Below, piece after piece: positions 9,099 to 17,456 of a stretch of DNA of 64,000 nt; within the stretch, counting starts at the first letter, position 1; every line of letters begins with the position of its first letter. The notes under the pieces were generated by a model. It ran no database searches, was not told the DNA's origin, and saw only the letters and a list, made by a program, of their open reading frames with translations. Made by a program: the position numbers and the translations under genes. This stretch comes from Rhizobium sp. BK650 (lineage in GTDB: Bacteria > Pseudomonadota > Alphaproteobacteria > Rhizobiales > Rhizobiaceae), in the NCBI RefSeq assembly GCF_014195325.1, contig NZ_JACIBK010000002.1:558001-622000 (forward strand), read 5' to 3'.

Positions 9099-9642
9099 AT
9101 CTGTAGAGGGCCTAACGAACGCTATTGGAAACTCCAACCGGGTCGCGAAGAGCCGGTCTCTCTCGTGACGGAGAATTCCGATGTGAAGAGTGCTGTATCG
9201 CTTCGCGGAAGAACCAAGCCCTGCGTGGAGTGGGCCGAAAGTATATCTCCATCACAACGGTAGTTCATTGCTTTTACGTGCTTGAGATTTGCTTCCTGTG
9301 GGCATGCCGGTACGTCGTTCAATTGGTCCCGAACTGTGACAATTAGATCATTGTTAACGATAATCCCGCCCGCCGCCACTCGCGCATAGGGCGAGGAACA
9401 TTGCGGTCAATGCCAGAATCATCTTAGCTCAGCATATCTCTGCGAGAGTGGAGGGGTTGTCGAATCACCGCATGAAAGTTCGCGAAAGTAAATCCCCAGA
9501 AGTCGGAGATGGTGATTTACTCTGCTTGGCTTACGCTTAGGTGATTCGAAGTGGGATTCGCGTGGGGCATGTGTTTGAATCCCTTTCACAAAACTGAATT
9601 TCTATGCGAGAATCGACAGTTTCTCAGCCGCAGGCACTGCCA
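9099..9642. other. Non-coding stretch between fliF and visN, with nested inverted repeats
   Basis: No open frame here has credible codon use or family resemblance. The last 180 bases hold nested inverted repeats: CGAATCACC at 9461-9469 with GGTGATTCG at 9540-9548, enclosing GTAAATC at 9488-9494 with GATTTAC at 9524-9530. This is the presumed promoter and leader of visNR. Between 9099 and 9460 I see nothing I can name. Confidence 0.5.
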
Positions 9643-10389
9643 ATGGATATGGATATATTTCAGGCGAATAAAGGCGAGAAGCAGATGGCGAACTTCGTCG
9701 GCGTCAATGTGGCAGACCTTCAGCCGCGCGACGAACTGATCGATTGCCTGCGTGTCATTGCTGAAACCGGCAAACTGCAGGCCGGCTTGCGGGCGCTAAC
9801 CGATTATGTCGGGGCCATGCATTATCTGATGGCGCGCTGCGACCTCATCCAGGAAAGCGGCCTGGATTTTATCGTTTCGTCCGATTGGCCTTTCGATCTG
9901 GTGAAGGACGTCGCTAATGATCTGGTCACCGGTTATGCGCGCTCGACAGAGTTCGAGAAGTGCATGCAGGTGCTGCAGCCGGGCTTTGCGCTTCTGCCCG
10001 AGAGAACTGAAGTTCCATATGGTGCAAGCCACCAATATTGCTCGCTGACCTTCAATGTCGGCCGCTCCAGGCTGGCGCTGATGTTTCTGTTCAAGGAAGG
10101 CTTCGTACTTTCGCCGGAACGTCTGCGGGATGTCGGCCTCCTTGCGGGCTATTTCGCAAGCTTCCTTCGGTGCGGGGGCACGAAGGTTGACCGCGATTTC
10201 GAACTGACGGAGCGAGAGCTGGAATGCCTCTTCTGGATCGCAGAGGGCAAGACCAGCGACGAGATTGCCATGATCCTCGGTATCTCGCGTAATACCATTA
10301 ATAACTACATCACCAGCGTGATGCGTAAGACTGCAACGAAGACGCGTTCCGAGGCGATAGCCTTTGCCGTTCGCAACAATCTCGTTTGA
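9643..10389 (+). CDS. visN: LuxR-type master motility regulator VisN
   Basis: A regulator of about 248 residues with an N-terminal ligand-binding-like domain and a C-terminal LuxR helix-turn-helix (LTERELECLFWIAEGKTSDE through NTINNYITSVMRK). In S. meliloti VisN and VisR act together as the class IA activator of rem and early flagellar genes. The start is uncertain: in-frame ATGs lie at 9604, 9643, 9649 and 9685, none with a strong Shine-Dalgarno; 9643 gives the usual length, and 9685 has AGGCGAG about 8 bases upstream. It is followed 8 bp later by visR. Confidence 0.88.
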   Translation: MDMDIFQANKGEKQMANFVGVNVADLQPRDELIDCLRVIAETGKLQAGLRALTDYVGAMHYLMARCDLIQESGLDFIVSSDWPFDLVKDVANDLVTGYARSTEFEKCMQVLQPGFALLPERTEVPYGASHQYCSLTFNVGRSRLALMFLFKEGFVLSPERLRDVGLLAGYFASFLRCGGTKVDRDFELTERELECLFWIAEGKTSDEIAMILGISRNTINNYITSVMRKTATKTRSEAIAFAVRNNLV

Positions 10390-10397
10390 GGGAGATT

Positions 10398-11144
10398 ATG
10401 GGGCATCAACTGGGCAGGGCAATAAGCAATACGGACCAGATGCGCATGGTGCGTGCGAACAGGATTTCCAGCCGGTCCGACCTTTTCCCGCGCCTGATTG
10501 CCATGCAAAAGCTTGCGGACGCCCAAGCTTTCGCCGTCTTTCGTGTCAGCGGCTCCGGCGTACCGGCAAAGCAGCGGCTGATCTGCGAGCTGGAGAACTG
10601 GGGTCCCTCGAATTCCGGCTTCGGCAAGGCCTTCGTCGATGCCCACGGCGATACTTTGCTCGACCATATTGATCGTTCGCTGCTGCCGCTGTTCTGGGCG
10701 GGCAGCCATGATCGTGCGGCTCCCGGTCCAGCCGACTTTTCACCTTTCATGGTGAGGCTGAAAGACGGAATAGTACCCTTTTCCGGCCTTGCCTTTCCGG
10801 TGCGACTCGGCGCCGTTGGCAACGGCTTCGTGCTCTTCACGGGCGACGACCTCGATCCTCGGAGCGATGCGATTGTCGAGCTACACGGTCGGTGCTGCAA
10901 CATCATGATGGACCTGCTATCGCTCGATGAGCGGCGTGCAGCGGCGACCGAAGCATTGAGCGAGCGCGAGATTGCCTGTCTTCAGCTTGCTGGCGACGGC
11001 CGCATTAGCGAGGAAATTGCCGACAAACTCGGCCTGTCCGTCCACACGGTGAACGCCTATCTCGGTTCGGCAACTATCAAGCTCGATTCGGTCAATCGGA
11101 TCCAGGCGATCGCCAAGGCGATACGCTTGGGCTATATCAGCTGA
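10398..11144 (+). CDS. visR: LuxR-type master motility regulator VisR
   Basis: A 248-residue partner of VisN with the same architecture: N-terminal sensory domain and C-terminal LuxR helix-turn-helix (LSEREIACLQLAGDGRISEE, HTVNAYLGSATIKL). Both proteins are needed for activation of the flagellar regulon in S. meliloti. The ATG at 10398 has a GGGAG Shine-Dalgarno 5 bases upstream and is preferred over an in-frame TTG four codons earlier that overlaps visN. Confidence 0.9.
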   Translation: MGHQLGRAISNTDQMRMVRANRISSRSDLFPRLIAMQKLADAQAFAVFRVSGSGVPAKQRLICELENWGPSNSGFGKAFVDAHGDTLLDHIDRSLLPLFWAGSHDRAAPGPADFSPFMVRLKDGIVPFSGLAFPVRLGAVGNGFVLFTGDDLDPRSDAIVELHGRCCNIMMDLLSLDERRAAATEALSEREIACLQLAGDGRISEEIADKLGLSVHTVNAYLGSATIKLDSVNRIQAIAKAIRLGYIS

Positions 11145-11151
11145 TGCAGCA

Positions 11152-11178
11152 AGGCCCGGCGCCTTGCGGGCCGGGCCT
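11152..11178. terminator. GC-rich hairpin between visR and the convergent flhB operon
   Basis: Nine-bp perfect stem (AGGCCCGGC at 11152-11160, GCCGGGCCT at 11170-11178) with a 9-base loop. It lies just after the visR stop and 26 bp from the end of the convergent orphan gene, so it could serve both transcripts. No clear T-run follows on either strand, which lowers confidence that it is a classic intrinsic terminator. Confidence 0.5.
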
Positions 11179-11203
11179 GATAGTTCCAAGCGGGAAAATT
11201 GCC

Positions 11204-11644
11204 TTAGCCAGCGAGCGCCCGTGGCCCTGCCACCGTATAGCGCGATTCACGCAGGCTTTTTTCAAGGAAAGCCGTGTTTTGATCCGGATCGCCTGACGCG
11301 TTCTGGAAGGAAATATGATTGATCTCGATACCGGCATGGTCTTCAGCCAAAGTCAGCTGCGCATAGACGGTTACGCCGCGCGGCTTGATTTCGAGATCGA
11401 GCACAACTTCGGGCTTGCCACCCCATTCCAGCGTATAATTTCCACCCAGGCCGAAGTTGACAGTGCCGGGATGGAAAAACAATTCCGCGGCGGAAGCGAC
11501 GAGGTCGGCGAGATTGCCGTAATACTCGAAACGCAGCAGAGAAATCAGATCGGATGCGTCCAGAAGCCTGAGCTCGGTTGCGACCGGGCTGATCGCCTCC
11601 GCAAGGATTTTTTCACGCTGGGCAGAGTAGGGGCACTTTTTCAT
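11204..11644 (-). CDS. Conserved orphan protein of the flhB operon, function unknown
   Basis: A 146-residue soluble protein with no signal peptide or membrane segment. Its start codon lies 5 bp beyond the flhB stop, so it is co-transcribed with flhB and probably translationally coupled. The sequence is mixed alpha/beta (helical first half including LLRFEYYGNLADLVASAAELF; strand-like second half VVLDLEIKPRGVTVYAQLTL). I do not recognise the family. Because it closes the motA-fliM-fliN-fliG-flhB operon a motility role is a reasonable guess from context only. Confidence 0.75.
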   Translation of the reverse strand: MKKCPYSAQREKILAEAISPVATELRLLDASDLISLLRFEYYGNLADLVASAAELFFHPGTVNFGLGGNYTLEWGGKPEVVLDLEIKPRGVTVYAQLTLAEDHAGIEINHISFQNASGDPDQNTAFLEKSLRESRYTVAGPRALAG

Positions 11645-11649
11645 TCGAC

Positions 11650-12729
11650 TTATCTTACCCGTTTGTTCTTGGCCTCCGCGGCGTAAACCCGATGAATGAG
11701 TTCTGCGACGGCCTTATAGAAGACTGACGGTATGACACTATCCACCGAGACTTGCGCAAACATGGAGCGCGCAAGAGGTGGATCCTCGAACACGGGGATG
11801 TTGTTGTCTTCGGCGATCTCTCTGATTTTCAACGCGATAAGATCCTGGCCCTTGGCAAGGACGACCGGTGCGTCGTTTTCCTCGCGAACGTAACGCAGCG
11901 CCACGGCATAATGGGTCGGGTTGGCAATGACGAGGGTGGCGCGCTGGACGCTGGAGATCATACGCCGGCGGGCACGGTCGCGCATGACGGAGCGCTGCCT
12001 GCTCTTGACGAAGGGATCGCCCTGCGACTGCTTGTTTTCCTCTTTCACCTCGTGCTTCGTCATCCTCAGCTCGGTGAACCAATGATACCGCGTCCAGAAG
12101 ACGTCGGCGATGGCGACGATAGCGGTGGCGATCAGCATGACGATGACGATCTTACGCATCGCCGTCATCATGCGAACCATGATTGTCTGCGGATCGGAGA
12201 ACATCGCATCGATCGATCCGAAATATTCGCTTTTGAGGACGAAGGAGAGAATCACTCCGACGACCACCACCTTGAAGAGCGATTTGCCGAATTCGATGAG
12301 GCCTTGGAGGCTGAAAAGCCGCGACCATCCCTTGATTGCTGAAATACGCGATGCCTGCGGACGAATACGCTCGAGAACCGGCGTCGGCAAGTTTTGAAAG
12401 ACGGAGGAAGCGATGCCGAACACCATGAACATGATGAATGCAGGAGCCAGAAACGCAGCCACGGCCCAGCCAAGCTTCGCAAAGAGTGAGATGACATCAG
12501 GCCCGGTTTCGATCTTCCATTGATCTGGCTGCTCAAAGATGTCGCGCAGCGTTTCGGCCATACGTGACGTTGCTGTTGGAAGGAAGAAGACGAGATAGAT
12601 GAAAGTCGCCAGTATCGTCGCGAAAATGGAAATTTCGCGCGAATGAGGAGTATTACCTTTTTCGGCCGCATCAGACCGCTTTTTCGCGGTAGGGGCTTCT
12701 GTTTTGCTGTCCTTGTCTTCATCGGCCAA
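11650..12729 (-). CDS. flhB: Flagellar type III export switch protein FlhB
   Basis: A 359-residue export-gate protein that switches substrate class from rod/hook to filament. Charged N-terminus, four membrane segments (about 32-50, 88-110, 150-170, 190-212), then the cytoplasmic domain with the autocleavage motif N270-P271-T-H ([14 protein letters not shown]). Normal length. It is preceded by fliG with a 132-bp gap that holds a terminator-like hairpin on this strand, and is followed immediately by an orphan gene. Confidence 0.96.
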   Translation of the reverse strand: MADEDKDSKTEAPTAKKRSDAAEKGNTPHSREISIFATILATFIYLVFFLPTATSRMAETLRDIFEQPDQWKIETGPDVISLFAKLGWAVAAFLAPAFIMFMVFGIASSVFQNLPTPVLERIRPQASRISAIKGWSRLFSLQGLIEFGKSLFKVVVVGVILSFVLKSEYFGSIDAMFSDPQTIMVRMMTAMRKIVIVMLIATAIVAIADVFWTRYHWFTELRMTKHEVKEENKQSQGDPFVKSRQRSVMRDRARRRMISSVQRATLVIANPTHYAVALRYVREENDAPVVLAKGQDLIALKIREIAEDNNIPVFEDPPLARSMFAQVSVDSVIPSVFYKAVAELIHRVYAAEAKNKRVR

Positions 12730-12746
12730 ATGCGCGGCCCTCCGTC

Positions 12747-12776
12747 AAAGAAAAAGGCCGCTGCTGGAGCGCGGCC
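12747..12776 (-). terminator. Terminator or attenuator between fliG and flhB
   Basis: Read on the minus strand, GGCCGC and GCGGCC (12776-12771 and 12761-12756) flank a 9-base loop and are followed at once by TTTTTCTTT (12755-12747). This has the form of an intrinsic terminator, yet the flhB start lies only about 18 bp further downstream, with no room for a new promoter. Confidence 0.65.
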
Positions 12777-12861
12777 CGTTTCCGTGAAGGGTAGTCTGGT
12801 GCTTGCCGCCGTTCAACCGCTGCCTCGCCGGCGAACGGTCTTGTCAACAGCTGCGATAGCT

Positions 12862-13899
12862 CTAGGCTGCCGCCGGGCCGCCTTCTTTTTCCTTGAGTTC
12901 GATCTGCCCGGCATTAGCCAGGCGGATCGCTTCCTGCGCAACGGCACGTCGGGCAATCGCGATCTCGCGCGGATTGACGCCGGCCATGCCGCTCTGCAGA
13001 TCCGATTCAATCATGCGGCGCTGGCGCGGGCTGATGGCTGAGAGCACCGATTCGCGGATTTCAGCCGATGAGCCGCGCAATGCGACGGTGAGAACATCGG
13101 TGGAGATATCGTTGAGCAGCATGACGCGGCTGCGCTGCGGCATGAACATGAGGTCTTCGAAAAGGAAGATCTTCGGACGAACCTTGTTGACCGCCTCGCG
13201 GCTGATCGATTCGAGCGAGGTAAGCAGGGTGTCGACCTGCGGCTTGTCCATTTCGTTCATCAGGTCGGCGACCTTGGCCGAGCCGGATGCGTTGCGCTCC
13301 GCTTCGATTTCGGCCAGCAGCGTCATCACCTGGTTTTCTATGATCTGCGCGGCCTTCGGGCTGACGCCCTTCATGTTGACCGTGCGGTTCATGATGTCGG
13401 CGCGGCGATTGTCGGGAAGCTGCAGCAGTACCTTCGCTCCGAAGGACGAAGGCATCATGGACAGGATATAAGCAACGGTCTGCGGATGCTCGCGCAGCAG
13501 GAACTGGGCGACGAAACCAGGCTCCGCCTCGGCGACGCGGTCCCAGATGGAAGTCTCGTAGGCTTGGAAGGCGGTGCGTCGGCCAAGCAGGCTGTCGACT
13601 TCGTCAGGCGTCAGCCCTTCTTCAAGGATGGCCTCGATTGCCTTGGCGTTGTCCATCAGGCCGGCGCCTTCGGTGAAGAGATCTTCGAATTCGCTGACAA
13701 GCTGGAGAAGCTCGTCCGGTGGGATAGCGCGAAGTGCCTGGGCAGATGCGATAATGGTTTGCAACTCGGCCTGCGTAAAATATTTCAGCAGTCGGCCGGC
13801 GACGCCCTTCCCCATAGCGAGAAGAACTGCCGCCGCCTTTTCAGCCTGGGTCAACGGTTTCCCGGCAAGTGCGCCGCCGAAATCGTCAAAGTCCATCAT
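12862..13899 (-). CDS. fliG: Flagellar motor switch protein FliG
   Basis: A 345-residue C-ring protein that binds FliF and takes torque from MotA. Visible features: N-terminal FliF-binding domain (LTQAEKAAAVLLAMGKGVAGRLLKYF), the EHPQT motif (LLREHPQTVAYIL) and the charged torque helix region (LFEDLMFMPQRSRVMLL). Length is typical for rhizobia. It lies downstream of fliN, whose end is 28 bp away, in the motA-fliM-fliN-fliG-flhB operon. Confidence 0.96.
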   Translation of the reverse strand: MMDFDDFGGALAGKPLTQAEKAAAVLLAMGKGVAGRLLKYFTQAELQTIIASAQALRAIPPDELLQLVSEFEDLFTEGAGLMDNAKAIEAILEEGLTPDEVDSLLGRRTAFQAYETSIWDRVAEAEPGFVAQFLLREHPQTVAYILSMMPSSFGAKVLLQLPDNRRADIMNRTVNMKGVSPKAAQIIENQVMTLLAEIEAERNASGSAKVADLMNEMDKPQVDTLLTSLESISREAVNKVRPKIFLFEDLMFMPQRSRVMLLNDISTDVLTVALRGSSAEIRESVLSAISPRQRRMIESDLQSGMAGVNPREIAIARRAVAQEAIRLANAGQIELKEKEGGPAAA

Positions 13900-13927
13900 G
13901 GTCTAACCTCTCCGTCCCACACAGGGA

Positions 13928-14569
13928 TCAGGCTTTTTTCGTGCTCAAAACTTCTATCAGTTTTACACCGAATCGCGTGTCGTCATTATCAAGAACCGTA
14001 ATCTCGCCGCGCGCAATCCGGCGGCCGTTCACCATTATTTCGACCGGCTCGCCGATCTTCTTGTCGAGCGCGATCGTGGCACCCTCGGTGAGGTTCATCA
14101 GGCCGGATACCTGCATGCGGCTCGTCCCGAGCATGATTTGGACATCGATGGGAATATCCATAATCAGGTCGAGGTTCGAGTTCAGCGCACTGCCGAGCGG
14201 TGCCTGCTGGGACTGGAAGGAGCTGCCGCCGAAGCTTGGCGCGGCGTCAAGGCCGGAGGCGCTTAACGCATTCATGCCCGCGGCATCGCCACCGAAATCA
14301 CCGCCCCCGAAATCGCTGCCACCGAAATCGCTGCCTGAGAAATCGCCGTCCCCAAAGGAGGTTTCGCCGGCATCGCCCCCGAAAGGCGAGAGGTCTGTAC
14401 CTGCTGCGAAAGCATCGCTCTGCAGGTCATCGCCGAACTGTGAGAGGTCGCCGTCCGAATCTTTCTTCAGCACGCCGCGCAGATCGTCGATAGCCTGATC
14501 CAGATCGGCTTCATTGCCTGGCATGTCCAGGGAGAGGTCACTATTCTGCTGTGTCTTCTTCGTAGCCAT
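13928..14569 (-). CDS. fliN: Flagellar motor switch protein FliN with long FG-rich N-terminal extension
   Basis: A 213-residue C-ring protein. The canonical SpoA/FliN domain is confined to roughly residues 130-213 ([26 protein letters not shown]-like segment, [13 protein letters not shown]). The first 130 residues are acidic and low-complexity, with repeated DFGG/SDFGG units between about 63 and 95, much longer than the enterobacterial FliN tail. Together with FliM and FliG it forms the rotor switch that CheY2-P acts on. Confidence 0.93.
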   Translation of the reverse strand: MATKKTQQNSDLSLDMPGNEADLDQAIDDLRGVLKKDSDGDLSQFGDDLQSDAFAAGTDLSPFGGDAGETSFGDGDFSGSDFGGSDFGGGDFGGDAAGMNALSASGLDAAPSFGGSSFQSQQAPLGSALNSNLDLIMDIPIDVQIMLGTSRMQVSGLMNLTEGATIALDKKIGEPVEIMVNGRRIARGEITVLDNDDTRFGVKLIEVLSTKKA

Positions 14570-14635
14570 GAAATCACTATTCCAGTTGAAACTTGCCTCA
14601 AACTGCCTTTGCGGCGCCGAGAGCGAGAGAACCGA

Positions 14636-15583
14636 TTAATTCATTAAGTGCCGGATCAGCTCGTCATCCGAATTCATGGTGTCTTTCACACGCACCATAT
14701 AATTGTCGCCTGAACGACCGAACTCGCACACATACAATTCCCGGCTATTGGCGCTGACTTCGACTCGTACGTCACCGCTGTCACGGAAGGGAATGATGTC
14801 GCCGGCCATCAGTTTGGAAATGGTCCGCAGCGTCAGATCCTGCAGGCGTATCTTGGCTTCGAGTGTCACCTGCGAACGACGAACCTGATCGCCGATCTGC
14901 TCCGTCCATTCCGGCGACTTGCTCGGCTGCTTTTTCGGTTTCGGCGGCGCAACTTTGGTCTTCAAAAGTGCGGTCTGGGGGACGATCAGACTGAACTCCG
15001 AGACGATGCCGGCAAGCGTGATCGACATGTTGATCGCAGCTGCGAATTCGTCGGGACGGTCCTCCGGCGGGCGAATGCGGGCTTCAAGAGCATAGGGAGC
15101 CGACAGACTGGGCTCGAATCCGCCTGGCGCGTTGACGGCGGAACGCAGCACCTTGGAAATCTTGTCGAATACCATGCCGGCGAGATCGAGCTCGATCACG
15201 GAAAGAAGCCGGTCGGCTGGCTCCTCGATCGTTTCGGCGCTACCGCCAAGCAGATGCTCCATCAGGGTAATGACAAAGCCGTTGCCGCAGCCGATGGTGA
15301 TGTTCTGGGACCAATTGCGCAGCGTCGCATCGACCAGCGTCATGTTGGTGCTGAGATCGTCGATCAGATCATTCTTATAACCGATCTCGCAGCCTAGATA
15401 GCCCACTGTCACGTCGAGACCGGTTTCGCTCTTCAGCATGTCTGGAAGGAATTCGCTGTAGATATCGCCGAAGGAGCTGCAAAGCTTGGCAACCCTGCCC
15501 TTGTCGCCGAGACCTCCGGTCAGTTTGGCGAGAAGGGCGGGATCCATTGTCTGCTTGTCATGCGAAGCATTGCTCATAGTCAT
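14636..15583 (-). CDS. fliM: Flagellar motor switch protein FliM
   Basis: A 315-residue C-ring protein placed between motA and fliN. It has a FliM middle domain (LCSSFGDIYSEFLPDMLKSE) and a C-terminal SpoA domain (QVTLEAKIRLQDLTLRTISKLMAGDIIPF). The usual N-terminal CheY-binding motif (LSQxEIDALL) is not evident, as is usual for rhizobial FliM. Its start codon directly abuts the motA stop codon, so translation is coupled. Confidence 0.92.
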   Translation of the reverse strand: MTMSNASHDKQTMDPALLAKLTGGLGDKGRVAKLCSSFGDIYSEFLPDMLKSETGLDVTVGYLGCEIGYKNDLIDDLSTNMTLVDATLRNWSQNITIGCGNGFVITLMEHLLGGSAETIEEPADRLLSVIELDLAGMVFDKISKVLRSAVNAPGGFEPSLSAPYALEARIRPPEDRPDEFAAAINMSITLAGIVSEFSLIVPQTALLKTKVAPPKPKKQPSKSPEWTEQIGDQVRRSQVTLEAKIRLQDLTLRTISKLMAGDIIPFRDSGDVRVEVSANSRELYVCEFGRSGDNYMVRVKDTMNSDDELIRHLMN

Positions 15584-16456
15584 TTAAGCTGCCTTGTTTT
15601 CGCCACCTGGGTTCATCATTTCCTGTTCCACTGCGTCGATCGACGGACGTTCGTACGCCGAGATCGTCTTGCGGCCGTATTCAAGGGCGACCTGCGGCAC
15701 CGAGCCGTTCATGTAAGCAAGCAAGGTCTGCTTGACGACGACATAGAGGCGGTGCTGCTTGGAGCGCACCACCTTGATCTGCGAGACCAGCGGTGAGCAG
15801 ACGCAGTAGGAAAGCAGAATGCCGAGGAATGTGCCGACGAGTGCCGAGCCGATGAGGTGGCCGAGCACTTCCGGCGAGTCGTTGATGTGCGCCATCGCCT
15901 TGATGACGCCGAGAACTGCCGCAACGATACCGATGGCTGGGAATGAATCACCCATGATCTGGATCGCGTGGTAGGGCTTCATCTTGTCATGAAGGATGGT
16001 GTTGATTTCTTCGTCCATCAGCGCCTCGATCTCGTGGGAGCGCGCATTGCCGATGATGATCAGGCGCACGTAGTCGCAGATGAAGGCCGTCAGTTCCTTG
16101 TTCTTCAGGACCGTTGGGGCTGACTGGAAGATCGTCGATTCGGCCGGATTGTCGATATGCGCTTCGATTTCGTTGCGCGATTTCGTGCGCAGGTCGCGCA
16201 TCAGCGAATAGAGCACGCCGAGCGTGTCAAGATAGTTGCGCTCCTTCGGGACGGAGTGCTTGAAGGCCTCGCCGAGCGCCCTGCCGGAGTCCTTCACTAC
16301 CTTCATGGGGTTCGCCATGATGAAGCTGCCGATGCCTGCGCCGCCGATGATCAGGAATTCGAAGGGCTGAAAAAGGGCATCGACTTCGCCGCCCATCGCC
16401 ATGAAGCTACCGACGATACAGCCGCAGACAACTACAAATCCGATAATAATATTCAT
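15584..16456 (-). CDS. motA: Flagellar motor stator protein MotA
   Basis: A 290-residue, four-helix inner-membrane stator subunit that couples proton flow to rotation with MotB. Membrane segments at the N-terminus ([36 protein letters not shown]) and in the C-terminal half ([34 protein letters not shown]), with the cytoplasmic charged loop between. The ATG at 16456 matches the conserved MNIIIG start; the open frame continues 50 codons upstream but lacks similarity. First gene of the minus-strand operon, divergent from flgF. Confidence 0.95.
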   Translation of the reverse strand: MNIIIGFVVVCGCIVGSFMAMGGEVDALFQPFEFLIIGGAGIGSFIMANPMKVVKDSGRALGEAFKHSVPKERNYLDTLGVLYSLMRDLRTKSRNEIEAHIDNPAESTIFQSAPTVLKNKELTAFICDYVRLIIIGNARSHEIEALMDEEINTILHDKMKPYHAIQIMGDSFPAIGIVAAVLGVIKAMAHINDSPEVLGHLIGSALVGTFLGILLSYCVCSPLVSQIKVVRSKQHRLYVVVKQTLLAYMNGSVPQVALEYGRKTISAYERPSIDAVEQEMMNPGGENKAA

Positions 16457-16705
16457 CGTCAGCCCAATCTGAACGTTACTTTTCTTTGCCACCGATAGGG
16501 TTTGTGCCTTGCGTGAGGCTGATGAAAGCGGCTTTTGGGCATTCGATTGCGCTGTCAGCTTCGCACAAGGATTTGCCTTCACATTGAACGTGACGAGTGG
16601 GCCCATGCGCGCCCATGTCTGAGATGCCGCTCAGCGGAACCCGTGGCCGAACGAAAAGGAGCCAGGTGTTTCGTCCCGTTTATCGCCAATGTGGAGCTTA
16701 CCGAC

Positions 16706-17440
16706 ATGCAATCCGGTCTTTACGTTTCCCTGTCGTCGCAGATGGCCCTCGAAAAACGCCTGACGACGATCGCCGATAACATGGCCAACGTGAACACCAC
16801 CGGTTTTCGCGGCACGGAGGTGAAGTTCGACGAAATGATGGCGAATAACCAGAACAAGACCAACACCAAGGTCGCCTTCGTCTCCCAGGGCAACGACTAT
16901 CTGGACGGCACTCACGGTGAAATGCAGCATACCGGCAACATGCTCGACTTTGCAGTCAAGGGCGACGCCTGGTTCTCTCTTGACACGCCCGCCGGCCGCG
17001 TTCTGACAAGGGACGGGCGCTTCACAATTCGCGATACCGGCGAGCTGGTCTCTATCCGCGGATATCCGGTTCTCGATGCCGGCGGTGCGCCGATCGTACT
17101 CAACACTGCCGGCGGCGAACCGAAGGTCGGCACGGATGGTATCATCTATCAGAATGACCGCCAGGTCGCTTCACTCGGTCTCTTTGAAGCAGATGTCAGC
17201 AAGGGTTACCTTCGCTTCGAAAACAGCGGCATCATGACGACTGACCAGCCGCGCGCGGTGGTCGATCGCTTCAATGTCGGCGTCGAGCAGGGCTATCTCG
17301 AAAATTCCAACGTCAATGCCATGCATGAGATGACACAGCTCATCGAGGTCAACAGGGCCTTCGAGAGCGTATCGTCGCTGATGCGCGATAGCGAAGACTC
17401 GTTCAAGGAAGCAGTACAGACGCTGGGCGGTAGCCGCTAA
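16706..17440 (+). CDS. flgF: Flagellar basal-body rod protein FlgF
   Basis: A 244-residue proximal rod protein, exported by the flagellar type III system. The N-terminal rod signature (ADNMANVNTTGFRGTEVKF) and the C-terminal amphipathic helix region (NVNAMHEMTQLIEVNRAFESV) are present. The ATG at 16706 (MQSGLYVSLSSQ) fits the family; the longer frame starting at 16535 is upstream leader. Divergent from motA with a 249-bp intergenic region that must hold both promoters. Confidence 0.94.
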   Translation: MQSGLYVSLSSQMALEKRLTTIADNMANVNTTGFRGTEVKFDEMMANNQNKTNTKVAFVSQGNDYLDGTHGEMQHTGNMLDFAVKGDAWFSLDTPAGRVLTRDGRFTIRDTGELVSIRGYPVLDAGGAPIVLNTAGGEPKVGTDGIIYQNDRQVASLGLFEADVSKGYLRFENSGIMTTDQPRAVVDRFNVGVEQGYLENSNVNAMHEMTQLIEVNRAFESVSSLMRDSEDSFKEAVQTLGGSR

Positions 17441-17456
17441 GGGCAGGGCGTGAAGT

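Noticed and set aside
9461..9548. Possible tRNA-like fold upstream of visN
   Set aside because: The outer stem is 9 bp, no T-loop GTTCRA motif or anticodon arm is found, and there is no CCA end; kept only as an inverted-repeat finding.
16457..16606. A 50-codon upstream extension of motA
   Set aside because: MotA proteins begin at MNIIIG; the extension has no similarity and lies in the divergent promoter region with flgF.
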